DNA from: Sandarakinorhabdus sp.
GTDB taxonomy: Bacteria > Pseudomonadota > Alphaproteobacteria > Sphingomonadales > Sphingomonadaceae
DNA: 64,000 nucleotides
Reading direction: 5' to 3'
Assembly (NCBI GenBank): GCA_020692215.1
Contig: JAIMKW010000001.1
Span: 1,056,880-1,120,879 of the forward strand
A program made the translations under genes and the position numbers. A model generated the notes under the pieces. That model saw only the letters and a program-made list of their open reading frames with translations, had not been told where the DNA came from and did no database searches. Positions 25,345 through 34,737 of this stretch are shown here, in pieces. How positions within the stretch are numbered: the stretch's first letter is position 1; each line of letters starts with the position of its first letter.

Positions 25345-27552
25345 ATGCGCTTTTCAACTGCCCTGTTTGCCTCGCTTTCCGCGCTGGTTCTTGCGACTGC
25401 TGCCCTTGCGCAGGAGCCAGGGCCCCCGGCTGCAGCGCCCGCACAGCCCCGGCCCATGGTGGAGTTCGAGGCTGACGCGCTGAGCTATCAGGAGCTTGGC
25501 GAGATCGTGACGGCGACAGGCAATGTCCTGGTTCGTCGCGATGGACAGCGGTTGACGGCGGATACCGTTATCTACAACCGCCAGACGGGCGTCGTCGAAG
25601 CCCTTGGCAATGTGATGGTGGACAATGGCGACGGGACCCAGGTGGTCGCCGAGCGGTTCGAGCTGACCGAAACGCTTCGCAGCGGTGCTGTCGAGAATAT
25701 CCTGCTGATCCTGAGCGATGGCAGCCGCCTGGCGGCCTGCACAGGCGTTCGCGTGGATGGCGTTTCGACGCTCGATCGCGTTGCCTATTCGCCCTGTGCT
25801 GTTGTCGACGAAAATGGCGTTCCACAGGAGCCAGTCTGGTCGCTGAAGGCGGTGCGCGTGGTCCATGATCCGGCCCGGGGCAGGGTGTTCTACACGGGCG
25901 CCCGGCTGGAATTTTACGGTGTGCCGCTGGTCATACTTCCGCGCCTTTCACACCCGGACAGTTTCGACAAGAGCCAGTCGGGCCTGCTCTCTCCCGATGT
26001 CCGCATCACGCGCGAGCTCGGGCTGGAGTTCGAGATCCCCTATTTCTGGGCCATAGCGCCCGACAAGGACCTGACCGTCACCGGCCATGTCTATACCGAA
26101 GTCGCGCCCGTCGCGGCGTTCGATTATCGGCAATTGCTGGCTGGTGGCCCCATCCAGTTCGGCGGCCGGATAACCTATGCCAAAGGCCAGACCGAAGATC
26201 TGCTGACTGGCGAAATCGTCGATACGCCGGAAAAGGTGCGCGGATATTTCGAGGGCAGCGGGCGTATCGAGCATGGCAATGGCTGGCGCTCCAGCTTCTC
26301 CACTCGCCTGACCAACGACGACAATTTCCTGGGGCGCTACCAGATCAGCCTCGATACCCGGTTGCGGTCGACCTATGCGCTCGAGAATTTCCGCGAGGGC
26401 CGCTATTTTTCGGTGCGCGGCTGGGCCTTCCAGGATCTGCGGGCCGGGACAACAGCAGGCCAGACCCCTTTTGCTTTGCCGCTTGTGGATGCCTATTGGC
26501 GTCTGCCTGACAAGGTGGCCGGTGGGCAAGTCATGCTGCAGATGAACAGCCTTGGCCTGTTCCGGCGCGATGGCCAGTCGATGGCGCGTGCGCTCGCCCT
26601 GGCGCAGTGGGACCGAAGCCTGCTGACGCCGCTTGGCCATCGGATCACGCTGACGGGTCTGCTGCGCGGCGATGTCTATACCACCAGCGACAGTGATCTG
26701 GCGGACGAGCCCTTTTATGCCGGCAAGGATGGCTGGAAGGCGCGATTCATTCCCCTTGCCGCTGTCGACATAGAGTGGCCGTTCGCCGGCCCTGCCTTTG
26801 GCGGCACACAGACATTTTCGCCAAGGGTCCAGTTCGTGGCATCATCGGCGAACGTAAACGGGGGAATCCCCAATGAGGACAGCCGTGCCATCGATCTGGA
26901 GGAGTCGAACCTTTTCGCCCTCAACCGCTTTCCCGGCTATGACAGGTGGGAAGGCGGTGCCCGGATCACCTACGGGGTTGACTGGCGCTGGAACCGGCCC
27001 GGCCTGGCAGTGACCGCACAGATCGGCCAGAGCTACAGGCTGGATGACCAGACAGACCTGTTCCCGCAGGGCACCGGCCTTTCTGAACGGCTGTCGGATT
27101 TCGTGGGCCGGGCCTCTGTTCGTTTTGGAAGTCTGGTGGAGGTGACCCAGCGTCTGCGGGTCGACAAGGAAAACCTCGCCATCCGCCGCAACGAGACTGA
27201 TATTGCGATCGGCAGCCGCCGCACCTTCGTGTCGCTCGGCTATCTGAAGTTCAACCGCAACATCAATCTGGAGGATTTGACCGACCACGAGGAAGTGCGC
27301 GCTGGAGCACGCCTTGCCTTTGGCCGCTTCTGGGCGGTGTTTGGTTCGGCTGTCGTCGATATGACGTCCGAGGCTGAAGATCCGCTGACCACCAATGATG
27401 GATGGCAGCCCATCCGCCACCGCCTCGGCATCAGCTACACCGATGAATGCATCGAGTTCGGTGTTACCTGGAAGCGCAACTATCTCGACAATCCCAATGC
27501 CCGGCAGGGGAACTCGTTCCTGCTGTCGCTGTCCTTGCGGAATCTCGGTTGA
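25345..27552 (+). CDS. lptD: LPS assembly outer membrane protein LptD
   Basis: LptD inserts lipopolysaccharide into the outer leaflet. The 735-residue protein has a signal peptide (RFSTALFASLSALVLATAALAQ). The N-terminal jelly-roll domain begins VEFEADALSYQELGEIVTATGNV, and a large barrel follows with HPDSFDKSQSGLLSPDVR and a C-terminal strand ending LSLRNLG. The ATG at 25345 follows GGAGG at 25338. GTG at 25342 is in frame and an alternative. It is followed by a SurA-like chaperone that aids barrel folding. Confidence 0.93.
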   Translation: MRFSTALFASLSALVLATAALAQEPGPPAAAPAQPRPMVEFEADALSYQELGEIVTATGNVLVRRDGQRLTADTVIYNRQTGVVEALGNVMVDNGDGTQVVAERFELTETLRSGAVENILLILSDGSRLAACTGVRVDGVSTLDRVAYSPCAVVDENGVPQEPVWSLKAVRVVHDPARGRVFYTGARLEFYGVPLVILPRLSHPDSFDKSQSGLLSPDVRITRELGLEFEIPYFWAIAPDKDLTVTGHVYTEVAPVAAFDYRQLLAGGPIQFGGRITYAKGQTEDLLTGEIVDTPEKVRGYFEGSGRIEHGNGWRSSFSTRLTNDDNFLGRYQISLDTRLRSTYALENFREGRYFSVRGWAFQDLRAGTTAGQTPFALPLVDAYWRLPDKVAGGQVMLQMNSLGLFRRDGQSMARALALAQWDRSLLTPLGHRITLTGLLRGDVYTTSDSDLADEPFYAGKDGWKARFIPLAAVDIEWPFAGPAFGGTQTFSPRVQFVASSANVNGGIPNEDSRAIDLEESNLFALNRFPGYDRWEGGARITYGVDWRWNRPGLAVTAQIGQSYRLDDQTDLFPQGTGLSERLSDFVGRASVRFGSLVEVTQRLRVDKENLAIRRNETDIAIGSRRTFVSLGYLKFNRNINLEDLTDHEEVRAGARLAFGRFWAVFGSAVVDMTSEAEDPLTTNDGWQPIRHRLGISYTDECIEFGVTWKRNYLDNPNARQGNSFLLSLSLRNLG

Positions 27553-27685
27553 TGCCATCCGGGCTGGCCCATCCTTGCAGCTGGTGCATTCGTCAGCGCG
27601 CGTTCAGCAGACACACGCCATGATGCTGGCATCCCCCTCTGGTGTCGTCTATGCCGGCGCCGGTCAAACCCATCGCAAGGAAACC

Positions 27686-29020
27686 ATGCAAGGCATGTCT
27701 CATCAGTTCCGGAAATTGCCGGCCCGCGCTGCAATCCTGGGTCTTTGCCTCGCTGCCGTCCCGGCTGCGGCGCAGCAGCTTTCCAGCCTGCAGCTTCCCG
27801 ATCTCACCATCATGGGAACGGTCGATCCCAATATCCGCAAGGCGACAGCCATCGTCAACGGCGATATCATCACCGATACCGATGTCGATCATCGGCTCGG
27901 GCTGGTGATGATTGCGAACAGCGGCCAGATAGCAGCCAACGAGCGCGAAGTGCTGCGGCTTCAGGTGCTGCGCAACCTCATCGACGAAAAGCTGCAGATC
28001 CAGGAAGCAGAGCAGCATGAAGTGCGGGTGCCCGAAGCCGAAGTCGAGCAGGCCTATGCTAGGGTTGCCGCCAACTTCCGCCAGAGTCGTGAAGCGTTCG
28101 AGGCCTTCCTGCGAGAGGGTGGATCGTCGCCGGCTTCCATCAAGCAGCAGATCCGTGGTGAACTGGCCTGGTCGCGCCTTTTGCGGCGGCGCGTTGAGCC
28201 ATTCATCAATGTCGGCGACGATGAAGTGCAGTCGGTGATCCGGAAACTTGAGGAATCGAAAGGTCAGGAAGAGTTTCGCGTCGGCGAGATTTTCCTGTCT
28301 GCCCCGCCCGAGTTGCAGGGGCAGGTGATGGCCGATGCCGCGCGGATCGTTGAACAGGTTCGGGCTGGTGCCAGCTTCGTTGCCTATGCACGGCAGTTTT
28401 CCGAAGCATCGACAGCGGCCGTGGGCGGCGACCTCGGCTGGGTGCGGGCAGAACAGCTCTCCCCGGCCTTGCAGGCGATCGTGCCCACCCTTCCGCGCGG
28501 CGCCGTTTCCGATCCGGTTGCGGTGCCAGGCGGAGTTGCGATCATTGCGCTTGTTGAAAAGCGCAAGGTGCTGTCTGCTGATCCGGCCAATGCCGTGCTC
28601 AGCCTGAAGCAGTTGACGATCCCGCTTCCGGCTGGAATTTCGGAAGCGGATGCCCGCAAGCTGGCTGCCAATGTTCAGGACAAGACCCGCAACATGGGCG
28701 GCTGCGGCAAGGCGGATGAAGTGGCCCGGCAGATCGGTGCAGATGTCGTGACGAACGACCAGCTGCGTCTTGGGGATATGCCGCTGCCGCTGCAGCAGAT
28801 CATGGGAAGCATGCAGGTTGGCAACGCAACGCCGCCGTTCGGGTCTGCGGCAGATGGTCTGCGGGTTCTGGTGCTGTGCGGCCGCGACGACCCGCCAGCC
28901 AATGCTGGTGTGCCCAGTTTCGATCAGGTCTATGGCCAGATCAACGATCAGCGGGTGAACAGCGCTGCGCGTCGTTACCTGCGGGATCTCCGCCGCGACG
29001 CCGTCATCGATTATCGCTGA
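27686..29020 (+). CDS. surA: SurA-like periplasmic peptidyl-prolyl isomerase/chaperone
   Basis: This 444-residue protein has a signal peptide (LPARAAILGLCLAAVPAAAQ) and a SurA N-domain (ATAIVNGDIITDTDVDHR...LIDEKLQIQEA). One parvulin domain spans about residues 190-295 (FRVGEIFLSAPPE...GGDLGWVRAEQL...GGVAIIALVEKR), and a C-terminal segment may be a second degenerate one. It would escort outer membrane proteins such as LptD. ATG 27686 follows an AAGGA box. The upstream open frame in the lptD 3' end has no signal sequence and was ignored. Confidence 0.9.
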   Translation: MQGMSHQFRKLPARAAILGLCLAAVPAAAQQLSSLQLPDLTIMGTVDPNIRKATAIVNGDIITDTDVDHRLGLVMIANSGQIAANEREVLRLQVLRNLIDEKLQIQEAEQHEVRVPEAEVEQAYARVAANFRQSREAFEAFLREGGSSPASIKQQIRGELAWSRLLRRRVEPFINVGDDEVQSVIRKLEESKGQEEFRVGEIFLSAPPELQGQVMADAARIVEQVRAGASFVAYARQFSEASTAAVGGDLGWVRAEQLSPALQAIVPTLPRGAVSDPVAVPGGVAIIALVEKRKVLSADPANAVLSLKQLTIPLPAGISEADARKLAANVQDKTRNMGGCGKADEVARQIGADVVTNDQLRLGDMPLPLQQIMGSMQVGNATPPFGSAADGLRVLVLCGRDDPPANAGVPSFDQVYGQINDQRVNSAARRYLRDLRRDAVIDYR

Positions 29021-29027
29021 GCCAGTC

Positions 29028-30068
29028 TTGGAAGCCGCAGTCCAAATCGATCCCGCAGCAACCGGGCCGGCGATTGCGCCGCTTGCCGTATCGATCGGGG
29101 ATCCGGCCGGCATCGGGCCCGAAGTGATCGCCAAGGCATGGGCGATCCGGGCAGCGCACCGGCTTCCTGCCTTTTTTGCCATTGGAGACCGGCGCAGCGT
29201 GGAGGCTGTGTGGGGAGGGCCGATCGCCCTGATTGCGCACCCTTCCGAAGCGGTCGGCCTGTTTGATCAGGCCTTGCCGCTTTTGCAGGTTGATGATCCG
29301 GGGGATATTCTTCCCGGAACACCCAATTTGGCCGGCGCGCGTTGTGCGCTCGATTCTGTGGAAATGGCCGTCGGGCTGGCGCGATCTGGCGCTGCATCGG
29401 GCCTGGTGACGGGGCCGGTTGCGAAGTCTCAGCTGTATGCGATCGGTTTTCGGCACCCCGGCCAGACGGAATTCGTGGCCGAGCGTTGCGGCGTGGCGGC
29501 AGAGAATGTCGCGATGATGTTGGTGGGGCCTGATCTGAGGACGGTTCCTGTCACGATCCACCGGCCGCTTGCCAAAGTATGCGAAGGGCTGACGACCGAC
29601 CTCATCCTCTCTCGCGCGCGCGTTGTTGTGAGGGGGCTGATCCGGGATTTCGGGATTGTGCGCCCACGGCTTGCCGTCGCCGGGCTGAATCCGCACGCTG
29701 GCGAAGGTGGCGCGATGGGGCGGGAGGAAATCGATATCATCCTGCCAGCCATTGCCATCCTGCGCGAGGAAGGCGTGGACGTGAAAGGCCCTTATGCGCC
29801 CGACACGATGTTCCATGCCGCGGCCCGTGCAGGGTATGATGCAGCGATCTGCATGTATCATGATCAGGCGCTTATCCCGTTGAAGACTCTCTATTTCGAT
29901 ACGGGCGTAAACATGACGCTGGGTCTTCCCGTGCTTCGCACATCGCCCGATCATGGAACGGCGTTCGGTATTGCCGGGCAGGGGGAAGCCAATCCGCGCG
30001 CCATGATTGCAGCGATAGCGCAGGCCGGGCAATGTGCCCGCGCACGGGCTGCGGTGCAGGCGGCTTGA
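29028..30068 (+). CDS. pdxA: 4-hydroxythreonine-4-phosphate dehydrogenase
   Basis: PdxA acts in the DXP-dependent route to pyridoxal phosphate. The 346-residue protein has VSIGDPAGIGPEV near its start, VTGPVAKSQ, HPGQTEFVAERC, VAGLNPHAGEGG, GPYAPDTMFH and YHDQALIPLKT, including the metal-binding histidines. The only reasonable start is TTG at 29028, seven bases after the surA stop. The surA-pdxA-rsmA order is widespread in proteobacteria. The stop overlaps the rsmA TTG. Confidence 0.95.
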   Translation: MEAAVQIDPAATGPAIAPLAVSIGDPAGIGPEVIAKAWAIRAAHRLPAFFAIGDRRSVEAVWGGPIALIAHPSEAVGLFDQALPLLQVDDPGDILPGTPNLAGARCALDSVEMAVGLARSGAASGLVTGPVAKSQLYAIGFRHPGQTEFVAERCGVAAENVAMMLVGPDLRTVPVTIHRPLAKVCEGLTTDLILSRARVVVRGLIRDFGIVRPRLAVAGLNPHAGEGGAMGREEIDIILPAIAILREEGVDVKGPYAPDTMFHAAARAGYDAAICMYHDQALIPLKTLYFDTGVNMTLGLPVLRTSPDHGTAFGIAGQGEANPRAMIAAIAQAGQCARARAAVQAA

Positions 30069-30973
30069 CCAACGGGTCTGTCGGCGACGGCAGCAGCGAA
30101 GATGGAGTTGCTGCAGCAATTGCGGCCCTGCCGCCTCTGCGCGATGTTATCGCCGCAGCAGGCCTTCGGGCCGAAAAATCGCTCGGGCAGAATTTCCTTC
30201 TGGATCTCAACCTGCTCGACCGGATCGTTCGTTCGATACCGTTGAAGCCCGGTGATCGCGTCTATGAAGTGGGGCCCGGCCCCGGTGGGCTGACCCGGGC
30301 CTTGCTCAAGGCCGGCGCCCAAGTCGTCGCTGTCGAGCGAGATCGCCGTGCCATCCCCATTCTCGAACATCTGGCCGCAGTGAGCAATTGCCGGCTGACG
30401 ATCATCGAGGGGGATGCAATGGCCATCGATGCCGGCGCAGTGACGGGCCTGGGACGGAAGGAAGGGCAGGGTGCACACATCGCTGCAAACCTGCCCTACA
30501 ATATCGGGACGGCACTGCTCACCGGGTGGCTTACGGATCGGCAATGGTTGCCATGGTGGCAATCTGCGACGCTGATGTTTCAGAAGGAGGTCGCCGAACG
30601 CCTGGTCGCAGCACCAGGCAGCAGTGCCTATGGCCGTCTTTCGGTGCTCGCGCAGTGGCGCTGCGACGTGCGGATCGAGATGCTGCTTCCTGCCCGCGCC
30701 TTCACGCCGCCGCCCAAGGTTGACAGTGCCGTTGTCCGCTTTGTCCCGCGCATGCCCGACTGTGCCGTGCCGATACCGATGCTTGAGCGCGTGACGGCTG
30801 CTGCTTTCGGGCAGCGGCGAAAAATGTTGCGACAATCTCTCAAAGGGTTGCCTGGTGCACTTCAGGCGCTGGAAGAGGTTGGGATCGATCCCGTGCGGCG
30901 TGCCGAGACCCTTTCCATTCCCGAATTCATTTCTGTCGCACAGGTCTTGGCCGCAGGCCCCGCATATAGTTGA
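30065..30973 (+). CDS. rsmA: 16S rRNA (adenine1518/1519-N6) dimethyltransferase
   Basis: RsmA (KsgA) dimethylates two adenines in the 3' hairpin of 16S rRNA. The 302-residue protein has SLGQNFLLD, the SAM loop EVGPGPGGLTRALL, VERDRRA and catalytic NLPYNIGTALL. The TTG at 30065 lies in a TTGA overlap with pdxA. It gives a slightly long polar N-terminus (NGSVGDGSSEDG) ahead of the usual LPPLRDVIA. The last 47 bp overlap the convergent DUF2141 gene. Confidence 0.94.
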   Translation: MTNGSVGDGSSEDGVAAAIAALPPLRDVIAAAGLRAEKSLGQNFLLDLNLLDRIVRSIPLKPGDRVYEVGPGPGGLTRALLKAGAQVVAVERDRRAIPILEHLAAVSNCRLTIIEGDAMAIDAGAVTGLGRKEGQGAHIAANLPYNIGTALLTGWLTDRQWLPWWQSATLMFQKEVAERLVAAPGSSAYGRLSVLAQWRCDVRIEMLLPARAFTPPPKVDSAVVRFVPRMPDCAVPIPMLERVTAAAFGQRRKMLRQSLKGLPGALQALEEVGIDPVRRAETLSIPEFISVAQVLAAGPAYS

Positions 30974-31388
30974 GTTCGATGGTCAACGGGACGACGCCCT
31001 TGATTGCAAGCTTCACATCCTCGACCTTCGGCTTGCTGAGGCCCAGCCTTGGGTTGCCGCCAAAGCCGACCCCATCCTGGAAAGGGCCGAATTTGCCGTT
31101 GCCGTCCCGGTCGTGCAGCGCCACGACGATATGCTCGCCGCGGTCCGGGACCGGTGCACAGACTGTCATGTCGCCGGATGGCGGCACAGGGACATCGATC
31201 CGCTGCACATATTTCCCGGATTCAAGGAACTCGTCCTCGTTTGCCCGGTAGATGATGACCCGTAGATTGCCGACACGGTCCTTGAAGCCATGCACTGTTA
31301 CCAAAGCTGCCGGAGCGGTAGCACCCGGCGCGCAGGCAGACGCAATGCCGAAGACGGCGGCGGAGAGAAGGGCAAGCGTTGCAGGCAT
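30927..31388 (-). CDS. DUF2141 family secreted protein
   Basis: This 153-residue protein has a signal peptide (ATLALLSAAVFGIASACA; the Cys might be lipidated, but the lipobox is poor). DUF2141-type features follow: VTVHGFKDRVGNLRVIIYR, ALHDRDGNGKFG and GVGFGGNPRLGLSKP. The function is unknown; members look like small beta-sandwich envelope proteins. The start ATG 31388 is set by the signal peptide. The gene converges on rsmA and overlaps its 3' end by 47 bp, and it diverges from lptF across 117 bp. Confidence 0.83.
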   Translation of the reverse strand: MPATLALLSAAVFGIASACAPGATAPAALVTVHGFKDRVGNLRVIIYRANEDEFLESGKYVQRIDVPVPPSGDMTVCAPVPDRGEHIVVALHDRDGNGKFGPFQDGVGFGGNPRLGLSKPKVEDVKLAIKGVVPLTIELNYMRGLRPRPVRQK

Positions 31389-31505
31389 GCAACACGGACT
31401 AGCCGATCCGGCCGTGCATCGGAAGGCAAATCGGTCGCAATGCGGCTCAGTCCGCCGCAACGCCGCTTGGCCTTGATGCTTGCAGACTGCTAAGGCCCTT
31501 GCACC

Positions 31506-32732
31506 ATGGCACTTCTGACGGCCGTAGACCGTTACCTCTTCAAGCTCATCATCGTGCCGCTTGTCGGCACGCTGGTTGTGGCTGCAATGCTTTTGTTGCT
31601 CGAGAAGATGCTGAATCTGTTCGATTTCGTGGTAAACGAGGGTGGGCCTGTCTCCGTCGTCTGGAGGATGCTTGGCAACCTCATTCCGGAATATCTTTCG
31701 CTCGGCATCCCGATCGGCGTCACGCTTGGCATCCTTCTTGGATTTCGACGTCTGGCGATGTCTTCGGAGCTTGATGCGTTGAACGCTGTTGGCGTCAGCT
31801 ATGGGCGGATGTTGCGCGTTCCCTTCATGCTGGCGACGCTCTTTGCCGTCATCAACTTCGGCATCGTCGGCTTCCTGCAGCCCTATTCGCGCTATGCTTA
31901 TGAAGGGCTGCGGTTCGAGCTGCGCTCCGGTGCTCTGGGCGCCAGCATCAAGGTTGGCGAATTCGCGCGCATCGGGGAACGCACGACACTCAGGGTTGAA
32001 GAAAGCTTCGACCAGGGCAGCGACCTGCGCGGCGTTTTCGTGCGTGCCGGTTCTGCCGATGGGCGCTCGCTTGCCGTTTCTGCGGCCCGTGGGCAGTTTC
32101 TGATGACAGACGACCCCGACATCATCATCCTTCGCCTGATGAATGGAACGTTGGTGCATGATGCGCCCGGTGCTGCCGTTCCCCGCGTGCTGACGTTCGT
32201 GCAGCATGATCTGCCGGTGAATCTGCCAGCCATGGAGAGTTTCAGGGCGCGCGGTGGCGCCAATCTGGAGCGCACGGTGCCTGAACTGTGGCAGCAGATG
32301 CGTGACCCTGGCACCAGCCGGGACGAATGGCTGCAGGCCAGCGCGGCTTTTCACCGCCGAATGGTGCAGTGGGTGGCCTTGTTTGTTCTGCCCTTCCTGG
32401 CAGTTGCACTTGCCGTTCCGCCCAAGCGCAGCAGCTCGGCCGTCGGGGTGTTCCTGTCGATCGTTATCCTCGTCACCTACCACAAGATTTCGGAATATGG
32501 CGAACGCATGGGCGCCATTGGCCGGGTTGACCCGATGCTGGCGCAATGGATCCCGTTTGCGCTGTTCGTGGCCTTGTGCCTGTGGTTCTACCATGTGCTG
32601 GCGCATACGCCGGGCGGGCAGCCGATTGGCGGGGTGGATCGGGTGTTCAAGAAGCTGGGCGGGTTGCTGGGCAAGCTGCGCAAGCCGGCAGCAAAGATCG
32701 GTCTCGCACCTGAACCGGTTCCAGCCGAATGA
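31506..32732 (+). CDS. lptF: LPS export ABC transporter permease LptF
   Basis: This 408-residue inner membrane permease of the LptB2FG LPS extractor has about six helices. Three are near the N-terminus (RYLFKLIIVPLVGTLVVAAML...), followed by a periplasmic jelly-roll region (about residues 120-280) and three C-terminal helices. PEYLSLGIPIGVTLGILLGF and SSELDALNAVGVSY form the coupling region typical of LptF/LptG. A C-terminal cytoplasmic tail is rich in Lys and Pro. The stop overlaps the lptG ATG by four bases. Confidence 0.92.
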   Translation: MALLTAVDRYLFKLIIVPLVGTLVVAAMLLLLEKMLNLFDFVVNEGGPVSVVWRMLGNLIPEYLSLGIPIGVTLGILLGFRRLAMSSELDALNAVGVSYGRMLRVPFMLATLFAVINFGIVGFLQPYSRYAYEGLRFELRSGALGASIKVGEFARIGERTTLRVEESFDQGSDLRGVFVRAGSADGRSLAVSAARGQFLMTDDPDIIILRLMNGTLVHDAPGAAVPRVLTFVQHDLPVNLPAMESFRARGGANLERTVPELWQQMRDPGTSRDEWLQASAAFHRRMVQWVALFVLPFLAVALAVPPKRSSSAVGVFLSIVILVTYHKISEYGERMGAIGRVDPMLAQWIPFALFVALCLWFYHVLAHTPGGQPIGGVDRVFKKLGGLLGKLRKPAAKIGLAPEPVPAE

Positions 32733-33826
32733 TGCTGTCCGCCCTGTTCCCGTCGCGCACGCTAGCCTTTTACACGGGCAAGATGTTCATGGTGCGGACC
32801 TTTGCCTTCCTCGCGGGGCTTGCACTGATCCTGATGACACTGGATTTGCTGGGTGAATCCGGCCGGATTCTGGCCATTCCGGGCAATGGCGAAGCGGAAC
32901 TGTGGAAATATGTGTCGCTCAGGATGCCGCAGATCATTGCGCTGTTCCTGCCCTTTTCGGTTCTTCTGGCAACGCTGCTGACATTCATGACGCTGAACCA
33001 GAACAGCGAGATCACCATCTTCAAGGCGGCCGGGATCAGTGCGCATCAGATCCTGGCACCACTTATTATCTCGGGCCTGTTTATCGCTGCGCTGAACTTC
33101 GCCTTCAACGAGCGGTTTCTGGTGCGGGCCAATGCCGAGTTTGATCGCTGGAAGGCTGCAGAATATCGGCCACTCGAACCCGAAGACCGGTCCGGGCGGG
33201 AAGTGTGGGTCCGGTCGGGCAATGATCTTTGGCATGCGCAGCGTGTGTTGGGGGAGGGGGAGAAAACCCGCCTGCAGGACGTGACGGTTTATCACCGCGA
33301 GAACGAGCGCCTGGTCGAGATCGTGCGCGCAAAGGAAGCGTGCCCCGATGGCCGCGGCTGGCGACTGACGGACGCGCGGCAGTTCGATATCGATGCCGGG
33401 CGCCAGGTGACGAGCGCATCTCTGACCCTGTTGTCACCCGCGCAGCCGCAACAGTTCACGACGCAAGGCGTCAATGCGGATCATCTTCCCATGTGGGAGC
33501 TCGTGCCGGCAATTTCAGCTTTGAAGGACGCCGGTAAGCCTACCGACCAGTTGGTCGCAAAGTTGAACCACAAGATTTCGGGCCCGCTGTCTGCTGCGTT
33601 GATGCCGCTGCTGGGGGCAGTGGCGGCCTTCGGGCTCGCCCGGTCGGGCAAGCTGTTCATCCGCGCGGTGATCGGGCTCGCTCTGGGCTTTGCGTTTTTT
33701 GTGGCCGACAACTTCGCCATGGCGATGGCTGATTTCGGGACCTATCCGCCTTGGGCCGCTGCCTGGGCCCCCTTCCTGCTGTTCCTTCTGGTGGGCGAAA
33801 GCGTGCTGTTCCGGACCGAAGAGTAG
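32729..33826 (+). CDS. lptG: LPS export ABC transporter permease LptG
   Basis: This 365-residue partner of LptF shares its layout: N-terminal helices with LPFSVLLATLLTFMTLNQNSE, the coupling sequence EITIFKAAGISAHQIL, a periplasmic domain (about residues 130-265) and three C-terminal helices ending in LLVGESVLFRTEE. LptF and LptG form the channel through which LptB-driven ATP hydrolysis pulls LPS out of the inner membrane towards LptD. No lptB, lptA or lptC is in the window. Confidence 0.92.
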   Translation: MMLSALFPSRTLAFYTGKMFMVRTFAFLAGLALILMTLDLLGESGRILAIPGNGEAELWKYVSLRMPQIIALFLPFSVLLATLLTFMTLNQNSEITIFKAAGISAHQILAPLIISGLFIAALNFAFNERFLVRANAEFDRWKAAEYRPLEPEDRSGREVWVRSGNDLWHAQRVLGEGEKTRLQDVTVYHRENERLVEIVRAKEACPDGRGWRLTDARQFDIDAGRQVTSASLTLLSPAQPQQFTTQGVNADHLPMWELVPAISALKDAGKPTDQLVAKLNHKISGPLSAALMPLLGAVAAFGLARSGKLFIRAVIGLALGFAFFVADNFAMAMADFGTYPPWAAAWAPFLLFLLVGESVLFRTEE

Positions 33827-33938
33827 CGAAAAGGAATAGCGGCGGAATGGCGCAGGCGGTTGGCGTGACTGATGCGCACCCTAAATTTTGCCGCATTGCA
33901 TCCTTATCCGGGTGTTCAATCATTATTGGAGTCGACCC

Positions 33939-34736
33939 TTGATCGTTCAACATGCCAAGCGGCCCGGTATCTGGAACAGAGCCCATTATCTCGATCGGAT
34001 GACCCTCAAGGATCTCGTGGTCGCCTATTTTCAATATTATGCGATCCAGGCCTATCTTCTGCTCGCAGCTCTCAGCATCGGCGTAGCAATCTGGAGCCCG
34101 CCGAGCCTGGCGGCCGGGGCGGCGGCAGCGCTGTTCGCAGTGGTGGCCTATCCGCTCGTCTGGTATTTGCTGCATCGCCATGTGCTGCATGGGAAGTGGA
34201 TGTGGAAATCACCGCTTACGGCGCGCACTTGGAAGCGTATCCACTATGATCATCATCAGGATCCCAACCATCTCGAGGTGTTGTTCGGTGCACTTTACAC
34301 GACTCTCCCCGCCATTGCGGCGGCCACCATTCCGGTCGGGTTCCTGATAGGTGGAGTCGGCGGCGCAGCTGTTGCCTTTGCCGCCGGCCTGTTGACCACC
34401 TGCTTCTATGAGTTTGCGCACTGCATCCAGCACCTCAGCTACAAGCCGAAAAATGCCTGGCTGGCCGAGATGAAGAAGCAGCACATGGCGCATCACTTTC
34501 ATGATGAAACCGGCAATTTCGGGATCACCAGCTTCTGGCCCGACAAACTGTTCGGCACCTTCTACAACCGGGAAGACCGTGCTGCGAAATCGCCCACTGT
34601 GTTCAACCTTGGCTACACGGACGAGGTGGCAACGGTTTACCCGTGGGTCTCGCGGATGTCGGGTGGGGTCGCCAAGGGGCATCCCCGCAAACGTGCTGCC
34701 AACCAGAACGATACGCGGGCAGCGGACGCGGCTTGA
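33939..34736 (+). CDS. fatty acid hydroxylase/sterol desaturase superfamily membrane protein
   Basis: This protein of about 265 residues has four hydrophobic segments and the histidine clusters of di-iron lipid hydroxylases: HRHVLHGKW, HYDHHQDPNH, HCIQHL and HMAHHFHD. Such enzymes insert a hydroxyl or double bond into a lipid acyl chain or carotenoid ring. The start is uncertain. TTG 33939 keeps the polar lead-in HAKRPGIWNRAHYLDRM, ATG 33999 begins at MTLKDLV, and a TTG further upstream is also open. It sits one base before a GNAT-like acyltransferase, which suggests joint action on one lipid. Confidence 0.82.
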   Translation: MIVQHAKRPGIWNRAHYLDRMTLKDLVVAYFQYYAIQAYLLLAALSIGVAIWSPPSLAAGAAAALFAVVAYPLVWYLLHRHVLHGKWMWKSPLTARTWKRIHYDHHQDPNHLEVLFGALYTTLPAIAAATIPVGFLIGGVGGAAVAFAAGLLTTCFYEFAHCIQHLSYKPKNAWLAEMKKQHMAHHFHDETGNFGITSFWPDKLFGTFYNREDRAAKSPTVFNLGYTDEVATVYPWVSRMSGGVAKGHPRKRAANQNDTRAADAA

Positions 34737-34737
34737 G

